DNA of 64,000 bases from Mesobacterium_A sp034670065. Its GTDB lineage: Bacteria > Pseudomonadota > Alphaproteobacteria > Rhodobacterales > Rhodobacteraceae. The stretch's first letter is position 1. Every line of letters begins with the position of its first letter. Below are positions 1 to 9,107 of this stretch, in pieces. A program made the translations under genes and the position numbers. The stretch spans positions 310,001-374,000 of the forward strand of contig JAXMOG010000001.1 in NCBI GenBank assembly GCA_034670065.1, in the 5' to 3' direction. The notes under the pieces are model-generated. The model was not told the origin of the DNA, searched no databases, and saw only the letters and a program-made list of their open reading frames with translations.

Positions 1-1
1 G

Positions 2-2053
2 GGCGGCCAAGGTCAGGATACCTATGTTTTTGCACCTGGTTGGGGGCAAGACACCATCAACAACTATGACCGCGAGTATGACAGCGCCGCGCGTCAGTAC
101 GTTCAGCGGACTGATATTGTGACCTTTTCTGCGGGTATTGCGCCTGGCGATTTGATGGTGCAACGCAGCTACAATGACTTACTGCTGAGCCATATCAACG
201 GCACCGACACAATTCGCCTGACCGGGCATTTCCGGGGGGGCGACTATGCAGTGAACGAGCTGCGGTTTTCCAACGGAACTGTCTGGACCGAAACAGATAT
301 TCAGCGACTTGTTACGCAAGGCACAGCGGGCAATGACACATTGCTGGGCAGCACCGGAAACGACACGATGGGCGGCGGCGCGGGCAATGACAGCTTGCGT
401 GGCAACGATGGCGATGACGTTCTGGGCGGTGGCACCGACGATGATCGGGTCTTTGGTGAAAATGGCAATGACACGCTGGTGGGCGGACCGGGTAATGACT
501 CGCTGGATGGCGGATCAGGATCTGACAGTTACATCTTTGCGCCCGGTTGGGGGCAGGACACGATCAACAACTACGATTACGAGTATGACAGCACCCTCCG
601 CCAATATGTGCAGCGCCCGGATGCGGTTGTCTTTGGTGCGGGCGTGTCTGCCGCCGATCTGTTGTTCACAACCCAATATTCCGGTCTGGTGATCAATCAT
701 GTAAATGGTCTGGACCAATTGACGGTCAGCAATCAGCTCTACAGCGCCAATTACCAGGTGGATGAATTCCGCTTTGCCAATGGGCACAGGATTACGCCAG
801 AGGATTTAACCGCGCTAACATCGCCTGGCACCGAAGCGGCTGATGTGATGACCGGTGCTTCGGCCCGTGGATTGGGCGGGGATGATCGCCTGACGGGCAG
901 TGCAGCCGCAGATCATCTGTATGGCGATGCTGGAAATGATCGATTGACCGGGTTGGCTGGGGCAGATGGCTTATACGGCGGTGCGGGCAACGATGTTTTG
1001 CTGGGCGATGGTTTTTCGGTTGCCCAGGCGGGCGAACCTGCCCGGCAAGTTTATCGGCTTTACCAAGCCACTTTGAACCGGGCGCCAGATGCCGCTGGGC
1101 ATGCTGGTTGGACGGCGAACCTGGCGGAAAGAGCCATGACCGTTCAGCAAGCCGTGGGCGGGTTTGTTGGCTCTGCCGAATTCCAGAACACCTATGGCGC
1201 GCTGGACAATGCCGGGTTTGTCGGGTTGCTTTACAACAACGTTTTGAACCGACCTGCGGATTCTGCCGGGCTGAATGCTTGGGTCAGTCAATTGAATGCG
1301 GGCGCAACCCGCGAACAGGTTGTTCTGGGCTTTTCAGAAAGTTCCGAATTCAAACTCAACACGAATGCAGCGGCGCAAAGTTTTGCCGAGGCGCAAACCC
1401 CCAGCCTGTGGGCAGATGATGTGTTCCGCCTTTATCAAGCCACGCTGGGGCGGTCCCCCGATCTGGGCGGGTTTGTTGCGTGGTCCAATATGCTGGGCAG
1501 TGGGTCCGGTTTGACAGGTGTGGCGACAGGCTTTGTGGCCAGCGCAGAGTTCCAGAACACATATGGCGCTTTGGACAATTCCGGCTTTGTCTCGCTTCTC
1601 TATCAAAACGTGCTGGGCCGGCCCGCGGATACAGCTGGGTTGGCTGGTTGGAACGCACAGCTCTCTGCAGGTGTCAGCCGTGAAGCGGTTGTTCTGGGCT
1701 TTTCCCAAAGTCAGGAGTTTATTTCAGGCACGGCCCAAGGGTTAAAGAACTGGGTGCGCAGTCAAGGTTGGCATGATGAGCTGGATGGCGGTTCTGGCAC
1801 CAACTTCCTGGATGGCGGTATTCTGGCGGACCAGTTTGTGTTCGATGCAGCTGAAAACGGCACACACACTGTTCTGGATCTGGAACCTTGGGATGCACTG
1901 GTATTTGAGCATTTCGGCTATGCTTCGGTGGCGCAGGTGCGCAGCCATTTGACGCAATCGGGATCGGACGTCGTCTTCGCGGACCAGTCTGTGACAGTCA
2001 CTTTGCTAAACACGCAACTAAGCGACATCGCCGATGATATGATCCTGATCTGA
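2..2053 (+). CDS. RTX-type Ca-binding protein with two DUF4214 modules (5' truncated)
   Basis: The frame is open to the left edge, so only the C-terminal 683 residues are seen. Order in the window: an HCBP-related segment, a block of Gly/Asp-rich nonapeptides of GGxGxDxLx type (nt 320-540), a second HCBP-related segment, a short second RTX block (nt 855-1015), two DUF4214 modules (nt about 1045-1370 and 1425-1725), and a C-terminal module beginning LDGGSGTNFLDGG. The stretch FAPGWGQDTINNYD occurs twice (nt about 29-70 and 538-579), showing internal duplication. RTX proteins usually leave by type I secretion and fold on binding calcium outside the cell; DUF4214 is common in marine surface and S-layer-like proteins, with no agreed activity. 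No secretion genes adjoin it. Substrate or adhesion role is unknown. Confidence 0.9.
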   Translation, partial: GGQGQDTYVFAPGWGQDTINNYDREYDSAARQYVQRTDIVTFSAGIAPGDLMVQRSYNDLLLSHINGTDTIRLTGHFRGGDYAVNELRFSNGTVWTETDIQRLVTQGTAGNDTLLGSTGNDTMGGGAGNDSLRGNDGDDVLGGGTDDDRVFGENGNDTLVGGPGNDSLDGGSGSDSYIFAPGWGQDTINNYDYEYDSTLRQYVQRPDAVVFGAGVSAADLLFTTQYSGLVINHVNGLDQLTVSNQLYSANYQVDEFRFANGHRITPEDLTALTSPGTEAADVMTGASARGLGGDDRLTGSAAADHLYGDAGNDRLTGLAGADGLYGGAGNDVLLGDGFSVAQAGEPARQVYRLYQATLNRAPDAAGHAGWTANLAERAMTVQQAVGGFVGSAEFQNTYGALDNAGFVGLLYNNVLNRPADSAGLNAWVSQLNAGATREQVVLGFSESSEFKLNTNAAAQSFAEAQTPSLWADDVFRLYQATLGRSPDLGGFVAWSNMLGSGSGLTGVATGFVASAEFQNTYGALDNSGFVSLLYQNVLGRPADTAGLAGWNAQLSAGVSREAVVLGFSQSQEFISGTAQGLKNWVRSQGWHDELDGGSGTNFLDGGILADQFVFDAAENGTHTVLDLEPWDALVFEHFGYASVAQVRSHLTQSGSDVVFADQSVTVTLLNTQLSDIADDMILI

Positions 2054-2128
2054 ATTTAGGACACGAAAACGACATTTTGTATTTAAATTCATTGTGTTGT
2101 TGGGTGAAGCTTCAGTTTCTTTTTTGCA

Positions 2129-3385
2129 CTATAGCAGTGCAAGAAGACGCTTCTTTTCACCCGCATCATCGGGGCGGGAAATGACATCGGCCAAGTCCTG
2201 CAACGATTGAACGGAATGCCCGGCGCGGAAACTGTCAACATGCGGCAGCATGGCGCGAATACCTGTGGCCTTGGGGGCAAACCCATCCCACCGAAGTAAC
2301 GGGTTCAACCAGATCAAACGCCGGGTCGACAGGTGCAGCCGCTCAATCTCTTTTTCCAGAGCGCCCGCATCATCCCGGTCCAGACCATCGGTGATCAACA
2401 GCACCACCGCACCCTGCCCCATAACGCGGCGCGACCAGTCACGGTTGAAGTCATGCAGACACTGCCCGATCCGTGTGCCGCCTTCCCAATCCTGCGCCTC
2501 GGCCCCGGCAGCCTTTAACGCGGCATCAACATCGCGCGTTGCCAAATGGCGGGTGATATTGGTCAGGCGCGTGCCAAAGGTGAAGGCGTGAACCTTGGCC
2601 CAACCGGCCCCTTTTTCATTGGCCACTGCATGTAAGAAATGCAGCACCATGCGGGAATATTGGCTCATCGAACCGGAAATATCGCAAAGCACAACTAAGT
2701 TGGGCCAGCGTGGGCGCGGCTTTAACAAAGACAGTTCGCGCATGTCGCCACCTTGCCGCATCGAGGCACGCATGGTGCGCCGCCAATCGATCCGTTTGCC
2801 GGTCAACGCAGGCTGACCACGCCGCGACGGGATGGGTTTGACCGGCAATTTCAACCGGGCAATCATGCGTTTGGCCTCGGCGATCTCTGATGTGGACATC
2901 TGTTCAAAATCCAGACTGCGCAGCTTTTCTTCGGCAGACATGGTCAGGGTCATGTCCAGCTCTATGCTGGTGGTGTCTTCCCTGTCTTTTTCCTCGCCTT
3001 CGGGCATGTCTGGTTGTTTGCCATCCAGCAAAGCTTCGGCTGCGCGCTTTTCGGCGGCTTTTGCGGCACGTTCTTCCTGCACACCGCGCACCGAGGGCAG
3101 CAGCATGGACATCATATGTTCCATGTAGCGTGGATCGCGCCAATACAGTCGGAAGATCTGGCCAAATACCGCGCGATGTTCAGGGCGTGATACGAAACAG
3201 GCCTGAAGCGTGTAGTAGAAATCGGCCTTTTTGGTGAATCCGGCCGCTTCCACCGCGCGGACAGCATCAATCACGCGGCCCGGACCCACCGGCAAACCGG
3301 CGCGCCGCAGGGCACGAGCGAAATGGATGATGTTATCCGCAAGTCGCGGATTTTCCGGGATATCAAGCGGCAGATATTCGGCCAT
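2129..3385 (-). CDS. VWA domain-containing CoxE-like protein
   Basis: A 418-residue protein. The start at 3385 (MAEYLPLDIPENPRL) was chosen because the longer reading would overlap the upstream ATPase gene. The C-terminal half carries a von Willebrand A fold with the MIDAS motif DISGS at residues 235-239, preceded by a charged region rich in Lys and Glu. This is the CoxE/YehP type of VWA protein, which works with a MoxR AAA+ ATPase in metal-centre insertion or chaperone roles. The MoxR gene lies 70 bp upstream on the same strand, so they probably form an operon. No CO dehydrogenase genes are in the window, so the client protein is unknown. Confidence 0.9.
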   Translation of the reverse strand: MAEYLPLDIPENPRLADNIIHFARALRRAGLPVGPGRVIDAVRAVEAAGFTKKADFYYTLQACFVSRPEHRAVFGQIFRLYWRDPRYMEHMMSMLLPSVRGVQEERAAKAAEKRAAEALLDGKQPDMPEGEEKDREDTTSIELDMTLTMSAEEKLRSLDFEQMSTSEIAEAKRMIARLKLPVKPIPSRRGQPALTGKRIDWRRTMRASMRQGGDMRELSLLKPRPRWPNLVVLCDISGSMSQYSRMVLHFLHAVANEKGAGWAKVHAFTFGTRLTNITRHLATRDVDAALKAAGAEAQDWEGGTRIGQCLHDFNRDWSRRVMGQGAVVLLITDGLDRDDAGALEKEIERLHLSTRRLIWLNPLLRWDGFAPKATGIRAMLPHVDSFRAGHSVQSLQDLADVISRPDDAGEKKRLLALL

Positions 3386-3455
3386 TACGTGCCAGACCGG
3401 CTGAAGTGTTGCCAGAGCGGTGCCTGATGCGCAGAGCCAATCATGGCGCGGGGTC

Positions 3456-4364
3456 TCATACTGGTTCCAGTGCGGCTTTGGCCTCATCCAGCAGGCGTTT
3501 GGCTTCGGAACCCTGAATACGCCCAATATCGTCCTGATATTTCAGGATCGCGCCCAACGTATCTGATATCACCTCGGGGCTCAGGTCGATCACATCCAGC
3601 GCCAACAGGCATTTGGCCCAATCGATAGTTTCGGCCACGCCCGGTTTCTTGAACAGGTCTTCGGTGCGCAGGCGCTGAACAAAGGCAATGATCTGGTTGC
3701 TCAGCGTTTCTGCAACTTCGGGCGCGCGACTGTGCAAAATCTCTAACTCGCGTTCGAAATCCGGGAAGTCGACCCAATGATACAGGCAGCGGCGCTTCAG
3801 TGCGTCGTGCACTTCGCGGGTCCGGTTTGAGGTCAGGATCACAATGGGCGGTTCGGGCGCTTTGATTGTGCCCAGTTCGGGAATGGTGACCTGAAAATCT
3901 GACAGCGCTTCCAACAGGAACGCTTCGAACGGTTCATCCGTCCGATCCAGTTCATCAATCAGCAGAACCGGCGCGCCGCGTTCATCGGGGCGCATGGCTT
4001 CTAACAGCGGGCGTTCCACCAAAAATTCCGAGCTGAACAATTCGGTCTGCAACGTTTTGCGATCCGCGCCACCCTGGGCTTCCGCGGTACGGATGGCGAT
4101 CATCTGCGCCGGAAAGTTCCATTCATACACGGCACTGGAGGCATCCAACCCTTCGTAACATTGCAGGCGGATCAAGCGGCGATCCAAGGCAATGGCCAAA
4201 GCCTTGGCAATCTCGGTCTTGCCAACCCCTGCTTCCCCTTCCAGAAATAGCGGCCGCCCCAGTCGCAGCGACAGGAAGACCACAGTGGCCAAAGCCCGGC
4301 CACAAACATAGCCGGTCTCAGCCAAAACGGATTGTACGTCATCAATCGATGTTGGGATGGTCAT
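3456..4364 (-). CDS. MoxR-family AAA+ ATPase
   Basis: 302 residues, the usual length for a MoxR/CoxD ATPase. Walker A is GEAGVGKT (residues 43-50) and Walker B is LLIDELD (134-140); LTSNRTREV follows as the sensor 1 region. A GAGGAGG ribosome site lies about nine bases before the ATG. MoxR ATPases act with a VWA partner to remodel or activate metalloenzymes; that partner is encoded directly downstream. Known CoxD/CoxE pairs assemble the Mo-Cu centre of CO dehydrogenase, but none of those genes is nearby, so the target here is open. Confidence 0.92.
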   Translation of the reverse strand: MTIPTSIDDVQSVLAETGYVCGRALATVVFLSLRLGRPLFLEGEAGVGKTEIAKALAIALDRRLIRLQCYEGLDASSAVYEWNFPAQMIAIRTAEAQGGADRKTLQTELFSSEFLVERPLLEAMRPDERGAPVLLIDELDRTDEPFEAFLLEALSDFQVTIPELGTIKAPEPPIVILTSNRTREVHDALKRRCLYHWVDFPDFERELEILHSRAPEVAETLSNQIIAFVQRLRTEDLFKKPGVAETIDWAKCLLALDVIDLSPEVISDTLGAILKYQDDIGRIQGSEAKRLLDEAKAALEPV

Positions 4365-4437
4365 ATAGGGGGGCCTCCTCTGCCCCCTTGTTGCTGCCTG
4401 CCCTATGGCATCGCGTCAATAGCGCCAAAGTCGCATA

Positions 4438-5670
4438 TCAAACGAAAGCTTGAATCCCGGTTTGTGCGCGACCCAAAATCAGGGCGTGCACATCATGGGT
4501 GCCTTCATAGGTATTGACGGTTTCCAGGTTCATCATGTGACGGATCACGTTGAATTCCGCTGAAATCCCGTTGCCGCCGTGCATGTCCCGCGCCATGCGC
4601 GCGATATCCAATGCTTTGCCGCAGTTATTGCGCTTGATGATCGAAATCATCTCGGGTGCCGCGCGGGCTTCATCCATCAAGCGGCCAACCCGCAATGCGG
4701 CTTGCAGGCCAAGGGCGATTTCGGTCTGCATGTCTGCCAGCTTGCGCTGATACAGCTGTGTGCCGGCCAATGGTTTGCCGAATTGCTTGCGATCCATGCC
4801 GTATTGATGCGCGGCTTTCCAGCAGGCTTCGGCCACGCCCATCACACCCCATGCAATGCCAAACCGGGCGCGGTTCAAACAGCCAAACGGGCCCTTCAGA
4901 CCTTCGACATGCGGCAACAGCGCGTCTTCGCCGACTTCCACATTGTCCAACACCACTTCGCCGGTGATCGAGGCGCGCAATGACAGTTTGTTCATGATTT
5001 TCGGAGCAGACAGGCCCTTGGCGCCCTTTTCCAGAACAAAGCCGCGAATTTTCCCGCCATGTGCATCTGACTTGGCCCAAATGACAAAGACATCAGCAAT
5101 CGGTGCGTTGGAAATCCACATCTTGGCGCCGTTCAGCACATAGCCGCCATCTGTCTTGGTGGCGCGGGTCGTCATGCCGCCGGGGTCTGATCCGGCATCA
5201 GGCTCAGTCAGACCAAAACACCCGATAAATTCACCGCTGGCCAGCTTTGGTAGGTACTTCATCCGCTGCTCTTCGGAACCATAGGCATAGATCGGATACA
5301 TCACCAAGCTGGACTGCACGCTCATCATTGACCGATAGCCGCTGTCCACCGCATCAATTTCGCGGGCGACCAGACCATAGGTCACGTAGTTGGCGCCCAG
5401 CCCTCCGTATTGTTCGGGGATGGTGGTGCCCAACAGGCCCATTGACCCCATTTCGGTAAAGATTTCCGGGGCCGCCGATTCATTCAAGAACATCTCGGTG
5501 GCGCGGGGCTGAAGCTTTTCCTGTGCATAGGCACGGGCACTGTCAGCCATCATCCGTTCATCTTCGGTCAACTGATCAGACAGAAAGAACGGGTCCTCCC
5601 AATTGAAGCTGCCCAAATCGGGTGCATCTGTGGCCTTCAGTGTTGGTTTTGCCGGTGCTGTAGCGGACAT
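4438..5670 (-). CDS. gcdH: glutaryl-CoA dehydrogenase
   Basis: A 410-residue acyl-CoA dehydrogenase. The C-terminal stretch NTYEGTHDVHALILGRAQTG matches the glutaryl-CoA dehydrogenase branch, with the catalytic base Glu at about residue 389; GLTEPDAGSDPGGM and WISNAPIADV are FAD and substrate-site signatures. It converts glutaryl-CoA to crotonyl-CoA with loss of CO2 in lysine and tryptophan breakdown, passing electrons to ETF. The start at 5670 is set by a strong GGGAGGGG ribosome site; a GTG five codons upstream lies inside that site. It is transcribed away from serS and looks monocistronic. Confidence 0.95.
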   Translation of the reverse strand: MSATAPAKPTLKATDAPDLGSFNWEDPFFLSDQLTEDERMMADSARAYAQEKLQPRATEMFLNESAAPEIFTEMGSMGLLGTTIPEQYGGLGANYVTYGLVAREIDAVDSGYRSMMSVQSSLVMYPIYAYGSEEQRMKYLPKLASGEFIGCFGLTEPDAGSDPGGMTTRATKTDGGYVLNGAKMWISNAPIADVFVIWAKSDAHGGKIRGFVLEKGAKGLSAPKIMNKLSLRASITGEVVLDNVEVGEDALLPHVEGLKGPFGCLNRARFGIAWGVMGVAEACWKAAHQYGMDRKQFGKPLAGTQLYQRKLADMQTEIALGLQAALRVGRLMDEARAAPEMISIIKRNNCGKALDIARMARDMHGGNGISAEFNVIRHMMNLETVNTYEGTHDVHALILGRAQTGIQAFV

Positions 5671-5843
5671 TTGTTCCCCTCCCACGTTGATTTATGCACT
5701 TGTAACCTGCGTCGACGTTCGGGGAAACGGTGCTTGGGCGAAACGTCGCGTCTAACTTCGCACCACAAGAGAGGACCAGCCCTACACCTCATTGGGAAAC
5801 TACGGCATAAGGCCGGTACGACTCAGAATAAAGGATCAGACCG

Positions 5844-7136
5844 ATGCATGACATCCGTGCCATTCGCGAAAACCCAGCTGTTTTTGACGCTGCACTGGCG
5901 CGCCGCGGCGCAGAGGCGCGGTCGTCTGAGATCCTGAAATTGGACGAAGAACGGCGCACTGCGATCCATGCAGCCGAAACCGCGCAGTCTGACCAGAAAA
6001 AGGCCAGCAAGGACGTCGGCGCAGCCAAAGCCAGTGGCGACGAAGCAGAATTTCAGCGCCTGCGTGGCTTGGTCTCGGAAAAGAAGGCCGAGGTTGCAGA
6101 AATGCAAACCCGCGCCAAAGAGCTGGATGGTCAGCTGACCGATCTGTTGATGAGCCTGCCCAACCAACCGTTGGACACTGTGCCAGATGGTGCGGACGAA
6201 GAGGATAACGTTGAAATCCGCCGTTGGGGCACGCCCCGCAGTCTGGATTTTGATCCGTCCGAACATTTTGAGCTGGCTGGCGTCAAGGAAGGTATGGATT
6301 TCGAAGTTGCTGCCAAGATTTCCGGCGCGCGCTTTGTTGTGTTGTCTGGGGCGGTGGCCCGTATTCATCGGGCACTGGCACAGTTCATGGTGGATACCCA
6401 TATCGAAGAGCATGGGCTGACCGAAACATGGACGCCTGTTCTGGTGCGTGAAGAAATGATGTACGGCACGGGTCAATTGCCGAAGTTTGGCGAAGACAGC
6501 TACCAAACCACGAACGGATGGTGGTTGGTGCCAACAGCCGAAGTGCCGCTGACCAATATCGTGAATGGTCTGACGGTCGACGAAAACTATCTGCCACGCC
6601 GCTATGTTGCGCATACGCAGTGTTTCCGGTCTGAAGCGGGCAGCGCTGGCAAGGATACGTCGGGCATGTTGCGCCAACACCAGTTTGAGAAGGTTGAGAT
6701 GGTGTCTGTGACGCATCCTGACACGTCGCTGGAAGAGCATGACCGGATGACACGCTGCGCTGAAACCATTTTGGAAAAGCTGGAACTGCCCTATCGCACA
6801 GTTGTTTTGTGCACGGGTGACATGGGCTTTGGTGCACAGAAAACCCACGATATTGAAGTTTGGTTGCCCGGTCAGAACACCTATCGCGAGATCAGCTCTG
6901 TTTCTGTGTGCGGTGACTTCCAAGCGCGGCGAATGAACGGCCGTTTCAAACCAGCCGGTGGTGGCAAGCCAGAGTTTGTACATACGTTGAACGGATCAGG
7001 ATTGGCCGTCGGTCGCTGCTTGATTGCGGTTCTGGAAAATGGGCAACAAGCTGATGGGTCGGTTGATCTGCCCAAAGCGCTGCACCCGTGGCTGCGCGGC
7101 AAGACGCGCCTGTCGGCAGATGGCGTACTGGAGTAA
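5844..7136 (+). CDS. serS: seryl-tRNA synthetase
   Basis: 430 residues, the standard length. The N-terminal tRNA-binding coiled coil spans roughly residues 30-105. Class II motif 2 is seen as RSEAGSAGKDTSGMLRQHQF and motif 3 as NGSGLAVGRCLIAVLEN. The enzyme charges tRNA-Ser, and also tRNA-Sec where present, in the cytoplasm. An AAGGATC element precedes the ATG. The next gene begins within a few bases of the stop, suggesting cotranscription with the membrane protein that follows. Confidence 0.98.
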   Translation: MHDIRAIRENPAVFDAALARRGAEARSSEILKLDEERRTAIHAAETAQSDQKKASKDVGAAKASGDEAEFQRLRGLVSEKKAEVAEMQTRAKELDGQLTDLLMSLPNQPLDTVPDGADEEDNVEIRRWGTPRSLDFDPSEHFELAGVKEGMDFEVAAKISGARFVVLSGAVARIHRALAQFMVDTHIEEHGLTETWTPVLVREEMMYGTGQLPKFGEDSYQTTNGWWLVPTAEVPLTNIVNGLTVDENYLPRRYVAHTQCFRSEAGSAGKDTSGMLRQHQFEKVEMVSVTHPDTSLEEHDRMTRCAETILEKLELPYRTVVLCTGDMGFGAQKTHDIEVWLPGQNTYREISSVSVCGDFQARRMNGRFKPAGGGKPEFVHTLNGSGLAVGRCLIAVLENGQQADGSVDLPKALHPWLRGKTRLSADGVLE

Positions 7137-7139
7137 TAA

Positions 7140-7847
7140 TTGGTTATGCGGCGACTCTGGGCAATACTGACATTTGCGGCGGCTTTGGCCTTTGTCGCCT
7201 CCCCCTTGGCGACTGGGGGATTTAGTGGGTTTGATCCCAGCCAGTTCCCCGTGCCGCAAGACAAGCCCCCTGTTCAACCCGCAGGTTATGCCTTTTCGAT
7301 CTGGGGGCTGATCTATCTGTGGCTTATCGCAGGATCGGCCTTTGGGATGGTGAAACGTGCTGATGATGAGGATTGGGCCGCAATGCGACCTGCCCTGTTT
7401 GCCAGTTTGGCAATCGGTACGGCTTGGCTGCCTGTGGCGCATATCACCCCGGTCGGTGCAACGTTTTTGATTTGGGCGATGCTGGGCTCTGCAATCCGGG
7501 CCTTGTTCCTGGTTGGTGATATGGACCGTTGGCTGCAAAGCAGCCCCGTGGCGGTTTTTGCCGGTTGGTTAACAGCTGCCAGTGCCGTGTCATTGGGGTT
7601 GTTGATTGCCGGATATGGGTGGTTGCCTGAAACTTTAGCCGCGCTTATCTCGTTGGGTATCGGGTTGGCGATTGCAGTTACGGTGCAATATCGCCTGCAC
7701 CGTGCGCCGGAATACGGTTTGACGGTCATTTGGGCGCTGGTGGCGGTGATTGTCGCCAACTGGCAACCGCTGAATGTTGCGGTTGCAGGGCTTGCATTGA
7801 TAGGAATTATCGCCATTTTGGCGTTGCGCGGCACAGATACCGAGTAA
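7140..7847 (+). CDS. TspO/MBR-like tryptophan-rich membrane protein
   Basis: About 235 residues with six or so hydrophobic helices. The segment PAGYAFSIWGLIY resembles the signature of the TspO/MBR family, and Trp is frequent. The protein is longer than classic TspO (about 160 residues) and belongs to the larger relatives often called tryptophan-rich sensory proteins. TspO binds tetrapyrroles and affects photosynthesis or stress regulation in Rhodobacter; that role cannot be assumed here. The start is ambiguous: TTG at 7140 has GGAG six bases upstream, while the ATG at 7146 lies twelve bases from it. Confidence 0.72.
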   Translation: MVMRRLWAILTFAAALAFVASPLATGGFSGFDPSQFPVPQDKPPVQPAGYAFSIWGLIYLWLIAGSAFGMVKRADDEDWAAMRPALFASLAIGTAWLPVAHITPVGATFLIWAMLGSAIRALFLVGDMDRWLQSSPVAVFAGWLTAASAVSLGLLIAGYGWLPETLAALISLGIGLAIAVTVQYRLHRAPEYGLTVIWALVAVIVANWQPLNVAVAGLALIGIIAILALRGTDTE

Positions 7848-7900
7848 TTTCCGACTATTTCTTCCAAAAAAATTGAAGACTAAGTGACTGAAATTTAACA

Positions 7901-7916
7901 ATTAACACATGTTAAT
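7901..7916. promoter_or_regulatory. inverted repeat upstream of the DUF2852 gene
   Basis: ATTAACA and TGTTAAT arms flank a two-base centre in an AT-rich stretch between 7848 and 8019. Two TTCACATA direct repeats follow (about 7928-7935 and 7985-7992). This has the look of an operator next to a promoter, but no known regulator site is recognised. Confidence 0.4.
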
Positions 7917-8019
7917 GTAAAATACTTTCACATAAGGTCTTGCAAAATGACCGGGCAATCCCGATCTATTTCAATGTGAAGAGCATTCACATAGCAACAA
8001 AAACTTAACGGAGACCGAC

Positions 8020-8457
8020 ATGATATCCGCCGCAACGACTGCACCGCTTCCTGCCAACGCCGGTTGGTTTTCGCGCAGCGAAGCTTGGTTAGACAGCAAG
8101 GGCAAAGGCGCCTGGATCGCCGCAATGGTTCTAGGCTTTATCTTCTTCTGGCCGGTTGGTCTGGCCCTTCTATTCTATATGATCTGGAGCAAGAAAATGT
8201 TTGGACGAGGTTCCTGTAGAAGTCGTCGTGGGTCGCAAATGCATATGAACTTCAATGCGATGCGCCCTTCTGGAAACACCGCGTTTGACGCCTATAAAGC
8301 CGACACGCTGAACCGTCTGATGGAAGAGCAAGAACAGTTCCAAGCCTTCTTGGACCGTCTGCGCGCCGCCAAAGACAAGGCCGAATTTGACGAGTTCATG
8401 GACGAACGTTCCGAGGCCAATAAAAAGGCCCGCATGGACGCCGATCTGGACGCTTAA
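8020..8457 (+). CDS. DUF2852 family membrane protein
   Basis: 145 residues. A single hydrophobic segment (GAWIAAMVLGFIFFWPVGLA, about residues 30-50) is followed by a short basic loop and a charged C-terminal helix rich in Glu, Lys and Arg (AFLDRLRAAKDKAEFDEFMD). This matches the DUF2852 family of alphaproteobacteria, whose function is unknown. A GGAGA element precedes the ATG. It sits alone behind a palindrome-containing AT-rich leader and is followed by an RDD-family gene 65 bp downstream, which may be cotranscribed. Confidence 0.85.
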   Translation: MISAATTAPLPANAGWFSRSEAWLDSKGKGAWIAAMVLGFIFFWPVGLALLFYMIWSKKMFGRGSCRSRRGSQMHMNFNAMRPSGNTAFDAYKADTLNRLMEEQEQFQAFLDRLRAAKDKAEFDEFMDERSEANKKARMDADLDA

Positions 8458-8522
8458 CGCGAAAGTCACACAAATCAATGCATGGCCCCATACCGGGGCT
8501 ATGCTTTTGCAACGAGGACGAA

Positions 8523-8978
8523 ATGACATATTCTGACACAATGACAGTCTCACACTTGCCCGATCCGGTTACACAACCTGGCTTCTATCAGGACACGCCG
8601 GTTAAGCGGGGCTTGGCTTGGGTGATCGACCTTGTGTTTGTTTCTATTCTGGTCGTGCCTGCCGTGGTGATGACAGCCTTTACAGCGCTGTTCTTTTTGC
8701 CGCTGTTGTTCTTGATCGTAGGCTTTGCCTATCGGGTTTTGACCATCGCCAGCGGTTCGGCAACATGGGGCATGCGCCTGATGTCGATTGAATTGCGCAA
8801 TGCCAATGGTCAGCGGCTGGATTTCACCGAAGCGTTCTTGCACACGCTGGGATATTCCATCTCGGTTGCCTTCGCGCCGCTGCAGCTGATCTCGATTGTT
8901 TTGATGTTTACCAGCGAAAGACGCCAAGGTTTGTCAGACATGGTTTTGGGCACAGCAATGCTGAATCGGCGGGCCTGA
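8523..8978 (+). CDS. RDD family membrane protein
   Basis: 151 residues. It shows the RDD pattern: a first helix starting KRGLAWVIDLVFVS with the Arg and Asp of the family, a second helix, the TWGMRLMSIELRN segment, and a last helix followed by RQGLSDMVLGT. RDD proteins are small membrane proteins of mostly unknown role; some are linked to ion transport. The ATG at 8523 has GAGG five bases upstream and is preferred over an in-frame ATG at 8478. Its neighbour upstream is another small membrane protein. Confidence 0.87.
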   Translation: MTYSDTMTVSHLPDPVTQPGFYQDTPVKRGLAWVIDLVFVSILVVPAVVMTAFTALFFLPLLFLIVGFAYRVLTIASGSATWGMRLMSIELRNANGQRLDFTEAFLHTLGYSISVAFAPLQLISIVLMFTSERRQGLSDMVLGTAMLNRRA

Positions 8979-9107
8979 ACCGGCAACATTTTGCGATTAT
9001 TTCAAAACGGCGGAGGATCTCCGCCGTTTCGTTGCGTTCTGGGGCTTGGCGCAATCAAATTACGTTGCTAGGTTCCACATAGGAAAACGGAATAAAATCA
9101 CACGTCT

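Noticed and set aside
5823..6983. 386-codon antisense frame across serS
   Set aside because: It mirrors serS codon bias and has no recognisable domain.
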